A DNA stretch of 40,989 nt, taken from positions 1-40,989 of the IMG/VR virus record IMGVR_UViG_3300033388_002556; one strand, given 5' to 3'. The notes beneath the pieces were generated by a model. That model saw nothing but the letters and a program-made list of their open reading frames with translations, was not told the DNA's origin and did no database searches. Source of the stretch: a virus. The position numbers and the translations under genes are program-made. Below, piece after piece: positions 30,624 through 37,698 of this stretch. Position 1 is the first letter of the stretch; each line of letters opens with the position of its first letter.

Positions 30624-31354
30624 TATGCCCCTTCCCGTGTGACAATATTCAATTCATCCTGTTTTATAACTTCCAGCAAAATATCTCCTTTTTTTGTGAC
30701 GGTAAAAAATGTAACATTATCAAACTCATCCACGCCGACAAAAGTTAAATCCCCGCTTCCCTCAAAAGCAATTTCACCGGCTGCGGCTAAAACTTTAATA
30801 GAATTTAGAAAAGCGTCTCCACTTATGCCCATTTCGCCGGTTGCACTCAATCCGATCGGCCCTCGCAAATTTGCCGTGCCTTCAATTGCAATTTCGCCGG
30901 TAGCGGACATGCTTATTATTGCTAATATTGCGGCGCCCCCTTCAAAAGCAATTTCACCGGCGGCAACCATGTTTTTTAATGCCGTTAAATCAGCCGCTCC
31001 CTCAAAAGCAATTTCACCGGCGGCAACCATGTTTTTTAATGCCGTTAAATCGGCCGCTCCCTCAAAAGCAATTTCACCGGCGGCAACCATGTTTTTTAAT
31101 GCCGTTAAATCGGCGTCCCCTTCAAAAGCAATTTCGCCAGTCCCGACCATATTGTTTAATGCCGTTAAATCGGCCGCCCCCTCAAAAGCAATTTCACCGG
31201 TCGCGGACATGTCATAAACAATCCCGCCGCCAAAAAGAAATTGATCCTCAATATTTCCGAAATGCCATTGAATATCTGCCTCAACTTGATCCGATCCTGT
31301 TCCGGTTTCGCTTACTATATTGCCCTTGTCCCAATGTGGATCATTTTTTGCCAT
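30623..31354 (-). CDS. Repeat-containing fibre-like protein
   Basis: A 243-residue protein whose middle consists of 20-residue repeats with the core GEIAFEGAADLTALKNMVAA: five near-identical and several diverged units. N- and C-terminal parts are unique (HWDKGNIVSETGTGSDQVEA; VTFFTVTKKGDILLEVIKQ). Such beta-strand repeats build elongated fibre shafts. It lies between the tailspike-like protein and an Ig-like protein. Confidence 0.68.
   Translation of the reverse strand: MAKNDPHWDKGNIVSETGTGSDQVEADIQWHFGNIEDQFLFGGGIVYDMSATGEIAFEGAADLTALNNMVGTGEIAFEGDADLTALKNMVAAGEIAFEGAADLTALKNMVAAGEIAFEGAADLTALKNMVAAGEIAFEGGAAILAIISMSATGEIAIEGTANLRGPIGLSATGEMGISGDAFLNSIKVLAAAGEIAFEGSGDLTFVGVDEFDNVTFFTVTKKGDILLEVIKQDELNIVTREGA
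30940..31210 (-). repeat. Tandem 60-base repeats
   Basis: Four to five almost identical 60-base units in phase with the reading frame, each encoding one 20-residue repeat. Two neighbouring units differ by one base only, so recent expansion is likely. Confidence 0.9.
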
Positions 31355-32925
31355 TATGAAAATGCCTTCGCCGGTTCAACAAAAATATTTCCGGCCGCAG
31401 AATATAATCGCATATAAGCGGAAAGAAAAACTTTCCCAGCGACTGCCGGCGTAAATGTCGCGGTCAATGCGATCCATGCATCCGCGTCCACCGCGTCTAA
31501 AATATCTATTTGCGCCGATAATAATTCTGTATATGTATACTCACTTGTATCGTCGTAACTGGACAAATATTTTGCTTTTATCCAAATATTATCTTGTGCT
31601 GTTACGTCGTTTAAAGTTACCCCGGTATCATTATAGATATATACTGTTATTGTGTGCTCAACCGCCGTAAGGTCGTAAGCATTCCCCAATGGGACCTCGA
31701 TTGCAAAATCTTCGGTTGGAACTAGATTTACATTCGGGATAACCTTAAGAACGTAATCACTTGTTTTTTTATTTGGGTTTTCGCCGGCAACCGCAACCCG
31801 TTCGAAATATCCGCCTACATAATATGTTCGCTGTTCACTTAAAATTTTTCCGTAATTTTCAAACGTCAATTTAGTATTTGGAGAATAGGACAAGCTACCA
31901 AAAACCACGGTGCCGTTTGATCCTCCGAGCTTGACGTCATTGCTATCAATTTTCATTTCATGCACGACGTTAATATCGGCGTCTCCATTCGCATTTTCAA
32001 CGCCTAAATTGATATTATCCATATATCCAAAGCCGGCGCTATCTGCAAAAATACCATTATCGCCACAATTATGGATCGCGCCGTCGATTAAATCAAAAGT
32101 AACCCCATCATTTAAAACGATCCCGCGTTGCGATGCCCCTGCGCCAGATCCTTCAATTACAAATCTTTTTAACTTAAAATTTGAGGATCTTGCGTAAAAA
32201 ATAGGCGAGTTGTTGGCATTTTGAGTAAACAAACATCCTTCAAAAAGAAGTTCTTTTGAAAAATATATTTGTATTATTCCATTTGCATCAGCACTATCTA
32301 AAAACTCAATATTATTATGTGTGAAATAACTTTTCGCATTATTGAAATATAGATCAAAATTCTGGTCATTAAAATCGATCTGGGGCGCCGAATCGTCGTC
32401 GGCCTCCCAATTTGCCTTTTTTATGGTGTCCGCCGAATCGTCATATGCGGTCCAGGCGGCAATCACGGGATCGGCCTGTATTGTGCTAGCCCCGTCAAGC
32501 AAGGTAACAGTCGTTCCAGCATATTCTCTGTCGATAATAAAAGTATTTCCATCAATTACATCTGTAATGAGATATCTTTCTCCGTCCGGAGCGTCAATAT
32601 ATCTTGCAAGATGCCTACCCTTTGTTATAGTTGCAGGCAATACAATGTCTACGGTTGTCGATCCATTTGTCCAAGTTGCAGAAGTAATTGAAAAAGCTAC
32701 CCGGTGTAATCCAGCAATCCGAATCGGATTTGTAATAGTTCCGGTATAGGCGACCGCAATATCAGATCCAGGAGTCTCTGAATGAGTACGACGAATTATA
32801 ATATCGTCACCAGCGGCCAATCCGCCGGACTCATAAGCGTGTTCTAAAGTTGCCCATGTAAGATCAAGAGTTAATCCGCTGCTTAAATCACTTCCGTCGG
32901 CACTTGATACAAGATAAGTTGGCAT
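31354..32925 (-). CDS. Right-handed beta-helix tailspike-like protein
   Basis: A 523-residue protein. Residues 1-60 (TYLVSSADGSDLSSGLTLDLTWATLEHAYESG) and the following short strand rungs (YFTHNNIEFLDSADANGI, LLFEGCLFTQNANNSP) are typical of parallel beta-helix proteins of the pectate-lyase type. A beta-sandwich-like C-terminus (TVYIYNDTGVTLNDV) could bind carbohydrate. It would bind or cut a surface polysaccharide of the host. Confidence 0.75.
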   Translation of the reverse strand: MPTYLVSSADGSDLSSGLTLDLTWATLEHAYESGGLAAGDDIIIRRTHSETPGSDIAVAYTGTITNPIRIAGLHRVAFSITSATWTNGSTTVDIVLPATITKGRHLARYIDAPDGERYLITDVIDGNTFIIDREYAGTTVTLLDGASTIQADPVIAAWTAYDDSADTIKKANWEADDDSAPQIDFNDQNFDLYFNNAKSYFTHNNIEFLDSADANGIIQIYFSKELLFEGCLFTQNANNSPIFYARSSNFKLKRFVIEGSGAGASQRGIVLNDGVTFDLIDGAIHNCGDNGIFADSAGFGYMDNINLGVENANGDADINVVHEMKIDSNDVKLGGSNGTVVFGSLSYSPNTKLTFENYGKILSEQRTYYVGGYFERVAVAGENPNKKTSDYVLKVIPNVNLVPTEDFAIEVPLGNAYDLTAVEHTITVYIYNDTGVTLNDVTAQDNIWIKAKYLSSYDDTSEYTYTELLSAQIDILDAVDADAWIALTATFTPAVAGKVFLSAYMRLYSAAGNIFVEPAKAFS

Positions 32926-33239
32926 TATTTTTCAACCTCAATAGAAATACCAGCTTTTAAGTTTTCATAATCTTCTTTTGTAATTTCGGTGTTTGTTTCA
33001 AAATACTTTTCGATATCCAAAATAACATCCACTTCGGTTTTTATTCCTAGTTCATCAATATCGTCTTGAATATTTGAAATAGCTTTTTCCATTCTGGAAG
33101 TAAATTCCGATTCTATTTCTGATTGATCAGAAAAAACAAATGTTCTTGTATGGACATAAGCCAAATCATCAAAAAAATCTACTGGTATTTCAATACCGTG
33201 CTTTGTTGTAATTTCATTTATTTTTTTATATGTTATCAT
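32925..33239 (-). CDS. Small helical protein of the fibre module
   Basis: A 104-residue, acidic, mostly helical protein (SEIESEFTSRMEKAISNIQDD, EKYFETNTEITKEDYENLK). It overlaps the tailspike start by one base. Such a place and shape would suit an assembly helper of the fibre or spike, but no homologue is recognised. Confidence 0.55.
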   Translation of the reverse strand: MITYKKINEITTKHGIEIPVDFFDDLAYVHTRTFVFSDQSEIESEFTSRMEKAISNIQDDIDELGIKTEVDVILDIEKYFETNTEITKEDYENLKAGISIEVEK

Positions 33240-33262
33240 AATTTTTAAATAAAAAAATTTAC

Positions 33263-33661
33263 TTATCCATCCGCGCTGGCGATCACGTCCCAGTCTAGTT
33301 CATTATCAATAAATCTTAACTGGTCACCTGTTAGCGCTGTCCGGGCCGTGTCCAGAGCCGTCCAGAATAACATATTTCCGCCGGAAATCGCGTCAAATAC
33401 TCCGACATGAGTTACCGCTGACCAATCGCCAGTCGCAACCGGGAAGGTAATCACTCCGTCGTTTTCTGTTTTCCTGGCTGCCGCGGTTTCCCATGCAGCA
33501 TGAGCAATCCGCGCATAACTGCCCCCGGAAAGCTCAGATCCTCCGCCCGCGTCTGTTGGGGCGGATGAATACAAGCCGATATATAATGTCGGGGGAGAAT
33601 ATGCACCATTACCGAAAAGATGATCTAAAATTTCATTTGCTAAAATTGTTGACATTCCCAT
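33263..33661 (-). CDS. Conserved tail-fibre-associated protein
   Basis: A 132-residue protein: ILANEILDHLFGNGAYSPPTLYIGLYSSAPT at the start, then GSYARIAHAAW, VTHVGVFDAISGGNMLFW and GDQLRF. This series is found in small phage proteins ('LYVGLFTSAPT...Y.R..', gp80-like) that lie beside fibre genes. It probably forms part of the fibre base. Confidence 0.75.
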   Translation of the reverse strand: MGMSTILANEILDHLFGNGAYSPPTLYIGLYSSAPTDAGGGSELSGGSYARIAHAAWETAAARKTENDGVITFPVATGDWSAVTHVGVFDAISGGNMLFWTALDTARTALTGDQLRFIDNELDWDVIASADG

Positions 33662-33674
33662 AATTTAACCTCCG

Positions 33675-34232
33675 TTATTCAGGATATTCATGTAAGCCCA
33701 ATTGTACGTATATTTCTGCCAAGTTTGAAACATTTTTACACTTCATCCAGACTTTATCAATGCCGCAATTTATTCTCTTCACCTTAGTATCAATAGGATC
33801 TCCCGATATATTTGATCCAACCCCTGAAGGCGTAACCGGAAAGGTAGAATATTGTTTTGCTGTCTCAGCTTCGCCAACCGTACCCGATCCCCAAATTATT
33901 CTTAAATAATATTCGGAATCAGTATCGACCTCAACGACTTCGATTTTATGTGGATCAAATTTAATCATTCCGGCGTCAACTGGCGTATCGGTTGAATTTA
34001 ATATTAAAACTTCACTTCCAAAATCATTATTGCCGGAAACCAAAGTATACGGGACAAGGCTGTCCTCGACTGCCCCATTCCCGAACCATATTTCACGGTT
34101 ATGAAAATGTCTATCAATTACTTCGATTTCATTGTAATTTCTATCAACTTTTCCATTTATAATATCAATTTTGCCGTCGATAATTTCAATATTATCATTT
34201 ATTAAATTTAATGCCCCACCCGGTCCGATCAT
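33675..34232 (-). CDS. Putative fibre/virion protein
   Basis: A 185-residue protein. A coiled-coil start (ALNLINDNIEIIDGKIDIINGKVD) suits a trimer, and a beta-rich C-terminal domain follows (VEVVDTDSEYYLRIIWGSGT, KVKRINCGIDKVWMKCKNV). It begins with IGPGG, like the neighbour at 34238-34672 (IGPGE). Role in the fibre network is inferred from its place. Confidence 0.6.
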   Translation of the reverse strand: MIGPGGALNLINDNIEIIDGKIDIINGKVDRNYNEIEVIDRHFHNREIWFGNGAVEDSLVPYTLVSGNNDFGSEVLILNSTDTPVDAGMIKFDPHKIEVVEVDTDSEYYLRIIWGSGTVGEAETAKQYSTFPVTPSGVGSNISGDPIDTKVKRINCGIDKVWMKCKNVSNLAEIYVQLGLHEYPE

Positions 34233-34237
34233 CTATT

Positions 34238-34672
34238 TTATCTCCACAATGTCATATTTAAGGTTTGAACGCTTATAATTGTGTTGGCCTGATCGCTTTT
34301 CACATAAACGTCAAATTCATTATTGCAATTTGCCTCAATCAATGCTGTAATCGAAATATTACTCGTCTTTGATGGTGAAACAAAACTATGAGGGGTCTGG
34401 GCCTCCGTAATAAGTTCCCCGTTTCTAAATAAACCATATGTTATAGTACAAGCCTTGTTCACTTGTACGTCAGATGTTCCATTAAAAAGAAAAATTATAC
34501 CATTGCATCCATTCCATTTTATTTTATTTTCCGCTATGGAAAACCCTATTGTCTCGCCGTCTTCAAAATTCCCGCCTATTTTATAATATGTGTCTGCTAA
34601 TATACATGTTGTATCTGTTGGAGCCATTATCCGCAATTGACCGCAAGCTCTTATTTCTCCGGGTCCTATCAT
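34238..34672 (-). CDS. Putative beta-rich virion protein
   Basis: A 144-residue beta-rich protein (RIMAPTDTTCILADTYYKIGG, WNGCNGIIFLFNGTSDVQ, NISITALIEANCNNEFDVYVK) resembling jelly-roll domains of head fibres or fibre tips. It follows the previous gene with one base overlap. No family assigned. Confidence 0.58.
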   Translation of the reverse strand: MIGPGEIRACGQLRIMAPTDTTCILADTYYKIGGNFEDGETIGFSIAENKIKWNGCNGIIFLFNGTSDVQVNKACTITYGLFRNGELITEAQTPHSFVSPSKTSNISITALIEANCNNEFDVYVKSDQANTIISVQTLNMTLWR

Positions 34673-34944
34673 TACGGAACGTCTACCCTAATCCTTCCAT
34701 TGGTCCCAACTGCCATGATGTAAACATCAATTCCGGCGGCCGCTGCAATTTGTTCTGAATTTCCATTTAAAAACATTTCAACACCTTCACTCGAATCGGT
34801 CGGGGGTGTTCCGCCTGTCATCCTGTAAGTTTCAAGGTACTTATTGGGGTTTGTGCTGAATCGTTTAATGCTGCCCGCGGTAACATTTGTTGCAACTTTT
34901 TCCCATGCATTGACTGCCAAAGTTTTCATCGCTGGATTTGCCAT
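34672..34944 (-). CDS. Small conserved structural-type protein
   Basis: A 90-residue protein from the ATG at 34944, two bases behind the portal stop, with GGAG nine bases upstream; an earlier ATG at 34962 lies within the portal end. It has the ...TYRMTGGTPP...EGVEMF...IDVYIMAVG...RVDV pattern of small proteins found next to fibre genes. Probably an adaptor or head-fibre protein. Confidence 0.6.
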   Translation of the reverse strand: MANPAMKTLAVNAWEKVATNVTAGSIKRFSTNPNKYLETYRMTGGTPPTDSSEGVEMFLNGNSEQIAAAAGIDVYIMAVGTNGRIRVDVP

Positions 34945-34945
34945 A

Positions 34946-36580
34946 TTATTCATCTCCGTCATTGTTATTATTTTCTGGTTCCTGCATTATTGGGGCCCTT
35001 GGCCATGGTGGTGTCGGTAATTCCTCGTATTGCCTGGCCAGTTTCGCACGATTTGCCTTTCCGGAAGATCCGTTTAAATTCCTTGCAACGTCATCAAGAT
35101 CCTGGGCTCCAAGTTCAACATATTTTTCATCAGCTGCGGCTGTTTTAAGTGGATCAATGTTCGGCATTGGAGCGCCTGCCCATTCCGCGCAAAGCCACGC
35201 TGTTCTTATTCTAGGATCCGACCATCCTGGAGCCGTTATTCTGTTCGCTGCGATTTCTTCGCTCAACCACATTTCGTAAACTGGATTATTAAAATCCGCG
35301 TTCATTTCTTCGCGCCATATTTGAGCCACGCGCCAAAATAAGATTAAAGATGCCCTGGACGCGCTATAATTTGCATTAAATTTCATTAAAAGAACTTCAA
35401 CCGGCATTCCGCTGGAAGCCGACAAATAAGAGACAAACGAATCAACAAACATATCAAAATTTGCTGACGGGGAAGTGTCTTTTAAATAATTTAGCTTATC
35501 GCCTCTTTTAAGATTAAAAACGCCTACTCCGCCGGGCTCGTTTATTGTCGCTTCGGGTAATGCTGTATAATTTATTTTAGGATCGCTTATCGCGTTATTT
35601 GATTCTTGCGTCTGGCCTTCCGGCGGTTTTCCCGTTGTTCCATATTCCTTTAACGGTCCCGCGATTCTACCCTCAAGTGGATTTGACGCGTCTTGCTCTT
35701 CATTTTCAACTGCCATTGTTAAGGATGATTGCGAAATTGCCTTTTTAATAGTAGATTGTGTAAAATCGGTTAAATTCTCAAATTCTTGCAAAGCATGAGT
35801 CAAGCGGGAGAATCCACGGGATTGGCCCGCATATTCCGGGTTGAATCCATGGATCATCATTATTCTGCCGGATTTTGCACCTATTGCCGGGACTGTCTTA
35901 AAATCATATGTTCCGGTATCTTTTTTAAAATACCATATTTTATATCCTGTTTCCCGGCCGGAATCATTTTTTATAATTCCGTCATAGTCTCCGGGATATT
36001 GATAATATGTAGATGTATAAGAATATCCACGGATCTGATTCGGATCAACAAAATCTATTTGCAACGGATTGATTAAATCTTTTTCACGCCTATAGTAGAA
36101 ACGTGTAAATATATCATTGTCGCGTTGTTGGAAAACTTCATATAATCTTTGATTTTGATAAAATGTATTTACCCGGGAATTATGAGATTTTTTTGATTTT
36201 GCCCATAAGTGAAAGCTTTCCGCAACTTTTTCCGCCCACTCCTCGGCCTGTTCCGGCGTAATTCCTATTATAGAAGATATTGGAGTTGGTTTTAATTTTA
36301 ATCCTATATCAACAACGGTATCGGCGAATCTGTCAACCATCGATTTCGCAACGGTTGAATCATACATTGCATCGCGAACCTGTTGTCTGATTGCAAAATG
36401 ATCATGTATTACTATGGGGGCGCCCCGGCTCATTCCGGCTGGAAATTTTGAGCCCGATCCGTAATCCTGCCCAAAACTATAATTTGCAGAAACTCCGTTC
36501 CCCGCCGGCATATTTATTGTTATATTTTTTTCAGGTCGAATTATAGACTTTATTTTGCCAAATATATTTTTTAATAACAT
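34946..36580 (-). CDS. Portal protein (lambda gpB type)
   Basis: A 544-residue protein. RQQVRDAMYDSTVAKSMVDRF near residue 65, QRDNDIFTRFYYRRE and IRGYSYTSTYYQYPGDYDGI fit lambda-type portals; the GMPVEVLLMKFNANYSASRASLILFW block (about 410-435) is the most conserved family segment. An acidic Asn-rich tail ends it. It forms the 12-mer DNA entry ring. Unlike in lambda, the protease gene is not next to it but 6.3 kb downstream. Confidence 0.92.
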   Translation of the reverse strand: MLLKNIFGKIKSIIRPEKNITINMPAGNGVSANYSFGQDYGSGSKFPAGMSRGAPIVIHDHFAIRQQVRDAMYDSTVAKSMVDRFADTVVDIGLKLKPTPISSIIGITPEQAEEWAEKVAESFHLWAKSKKSHNSRVNTFYQNQRLYEVFQQRDNDIFTRFYYRREKDLINPLQIDFVDPNQIRGYSYTSTYYQYPGDYDGIIKNDSGRETGYKIWYFKKDTGTYDFKTVPAIGAKSGRIMMIHGFNPEYAGQSRGFSRLTHALQEFENLTDFTQSTIKKAISQSSLTMAVENEEQDASNPLEGRIAGPLKEYGTTGKPPEGQTQESNNAISDPKINYTALPEATINEPGGVGVFNLKRGDKLNYLKDTSPSANFDMFVDSFVSYLSASSGMPVEVLLMKFNANYSASRASLILFWRVAQIWREEMNADFNNPVYEMWLSEEIAANRITAPGWSDPRIRTAWLCAEWAGAPMPNIDPLKTAAADEKYVELGAQDLDDVARNLNGSSGKANRAKLARQYEELPTPPWPRAPIMQEPENNNNDGDE

Positions 36581-36858
36581 GATGGACGCTTCCTTCTCAA
36601 TCGAATTGTTACAAGCCCCGTGCCATAAAGATCATTTATGAGACTGCGTTCTTTTGCCTCAAGTTGATCAATATTGTCCTGTATTTCCTTAAGAGTTCGG
36701 CGGGTAGTTCGCTGTTTTCCTTCTCCGGAGTCAAACTCATATGACTGGGCCCCGGTTGCGGACATTTCTAATTGTACGGCATATAAGGCGTCAAGTGCGG
36801 CCTGTGCTGCGGCCAAAGATTTTTGTATTCTAGTACGTCGAGTTGATATATATCCCAT
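36571..36858 (-). CDS. gpW-like head-tail connector
   Basis: A 95-residue protein with two helices rich in Ala, Gln and Arg (RIQKSLAAAQAALDALYAV, LKEIQDNIDQLEAKERSLI) and a central RTTRRTLKEIQ, as in small gpW-like proteins between terminase and portal. It overlaps the portal start by 10 bases. There is no clear ribosome site; a TTGACT hexamer at 36893-36888 has no good -10 partner. Confidence 0.65.
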   Translation of the reverse strand: MGYISTRRTRIQKSLAAAQAALDALYAVQLEMSATGAQSYEFDSGEGKQRTTRRTLKEIQDNIDQLEAKERSLINDLYGTGLVTIRLRRKRPSCY

Positions 36859-36894
36859 GCGTCACATGAGACATAAAATAATGTAAAAGTCAAG

Positions 36895-36932
36895 AAAAAA
36901 AATACTCATGCGTGTAATTATTACACATGAGT
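36895..36932 (-). terminator. Intrinsic terminator closing the small operon
   Basis: On the minus strand ACTCATG-TGTAAT pairs with ATTACA-CG-CATGAGT (a 13-base-pair stem with a two-base bulge), followed by eight U. It stands 23 bases behind the stop of the 59-residue protein. Confidence 0.78.
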
Positions 36933-36955
36933 ATAGTTATACATAAAGGAGAATC

Positions 36956-37135
36956 TTAAAAAATTGGCTTAAAACTACTACACGATTTTGGCTTTTTTAT
37001 TTTTGGTATATATCCACAATTATTATTTTTAATTAGAATTTTTCCACATTCTTTGTAATTACAAATAATATCACTTTTTGAATTTTTATTTAATCCAATT
37101 TTTATAAATAAATAATCACATTTATTGCAATTCAT
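36956..37135 (-). CDS. Small Cys-rich protein
   Basis: A 59-codon frame: NCNKCDYLF, IICNYKECGKIL, NNCGYIPKI and SCSSF give seven cysteines, likely a zinc ribbon. It lies six bases behind the 37-residue protein and just before the terminator. Not recognised. Confidence 0.55.
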   Translation of the reverse strand: MNCNKCDYLFIKIGLNKNSKSDIICNYKECGKILIKNNNCGYIPKIKKPKSCSSFKPIF

Positions 37136-37141
37136 TATTAC

Positions 37142-37255
37142 TTACTGTTGAATATATTTGCAATCAAATAAACAACATTCTGAATCTTTTAAATCCGTGT
37201 CTTTACAATTTTTACATCTAGATCTTTCATGAGGTAGTATTTTTTTTATATTCAT
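37142..37255 (-). CDS. 37-residue Cys-rich protein
   Basis: A 37-codon frame with an AAGGAAGG ribosome site. CKNCKD, then ECCLFDCKY provide five cysteines for a zinc or disulfide fold. It belongs to the small operon read from the promoter at 37652-37680. Function unknown. Between it and the 95-residue gene (37256-37330) lies a short C-rich hairpin only. Confidence 0.55.
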   Translation of the reverse strand: MNIKKILPHERSRCKNCKDTDLKDSECCLFDCKYIQQ

Positions 37256-37330
37256 TATTAAACCTTCCTTTTTCTATATGTTCCAGCATCGTTGGCGCCA
37301 TCCCTCCAGAGAGGGGAAGCGTCAAAGATG

Positions 37331-37618
37331 TTAGTGAGATGTACTAACGTAATATCCTCGGTTTCCACTATTATTTTTATACCAAGTTATTTTTTGAATT
37401 TGTCTATTATTAATCGTTTTTCCAGAAAGTTCACAAATTTCATTTCTATAAATTTTGTCTTTAAATTCTCTATAATAACGACCAAAAACTCCTACCGTCC
37501 TGATCCCGATATATTTTGATTTTAAAACCGGATCTGTTTCTGGGTCATATCCGATTAAATTCATTGCATTATCAGCTATTTTGTTTAATTTTTTTTGATT
37601 GTTTGTTGTTGTTTTCAT
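37331..37618 (-). CDS. First protein of the small accessory operon
   Basis: A 95-residue basic protein (KKLNKIADNAMNLIGYDPE, VGVFGRYYREFKDKIYRN, ITWYKNNSGNRGYYV). A strong AGGAG ribosome site and a sigma70-type promoter lie just upstream. It interrupts the terminase-to-portal gene order, and I see no structural role for it. An accessory function against the host or competing phages is possible. Confidence 0.58.
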   Translation of the reverse strand: MKTTTNNQKKLNKIADNAMNLIGYDPETDPVLKSKYIGIRTVGVFGRYYREFKDKIYRNEICELSGKTINNRQIQKITWYKNNSGNRGYYVSTSH

Positions 37619-37651
37619 TTTTTTTCTCCTTTACTTAATCTTTATATATAT

Positions 37652-37680
37652 AATATATATATAAAGTATATATAAGTCAA
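37652..37680 (-). promoter_or_regulatory. Promoter of the small accessory operon
   Basis: On the minus strand TTGACT (37680-37675) is followed after 17 bases by TATATT (37657-37652), or after 19 by TATTAT, within a long alternating AT tract like that of the promoter at 12801-12828. Confidence 0.62.
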
Positions 37681-37698
37681 GCATTTTTTTAAAAAAAT

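Noticed and set aside
30919-31210. A CRISPR array
   Set aside because: The repeat is a gapless 60-base tandem in phase with a coding frame, without unique spacers between short repeats.
30639-31359. Long plus-strand frames (192 and 146 codons) opposite the repeat gene
   Set aside because: They are open only because the 60-base repeats lack stops in these registers; the minus-strand frame fits its neighbours and has a sensible fibre-like product.
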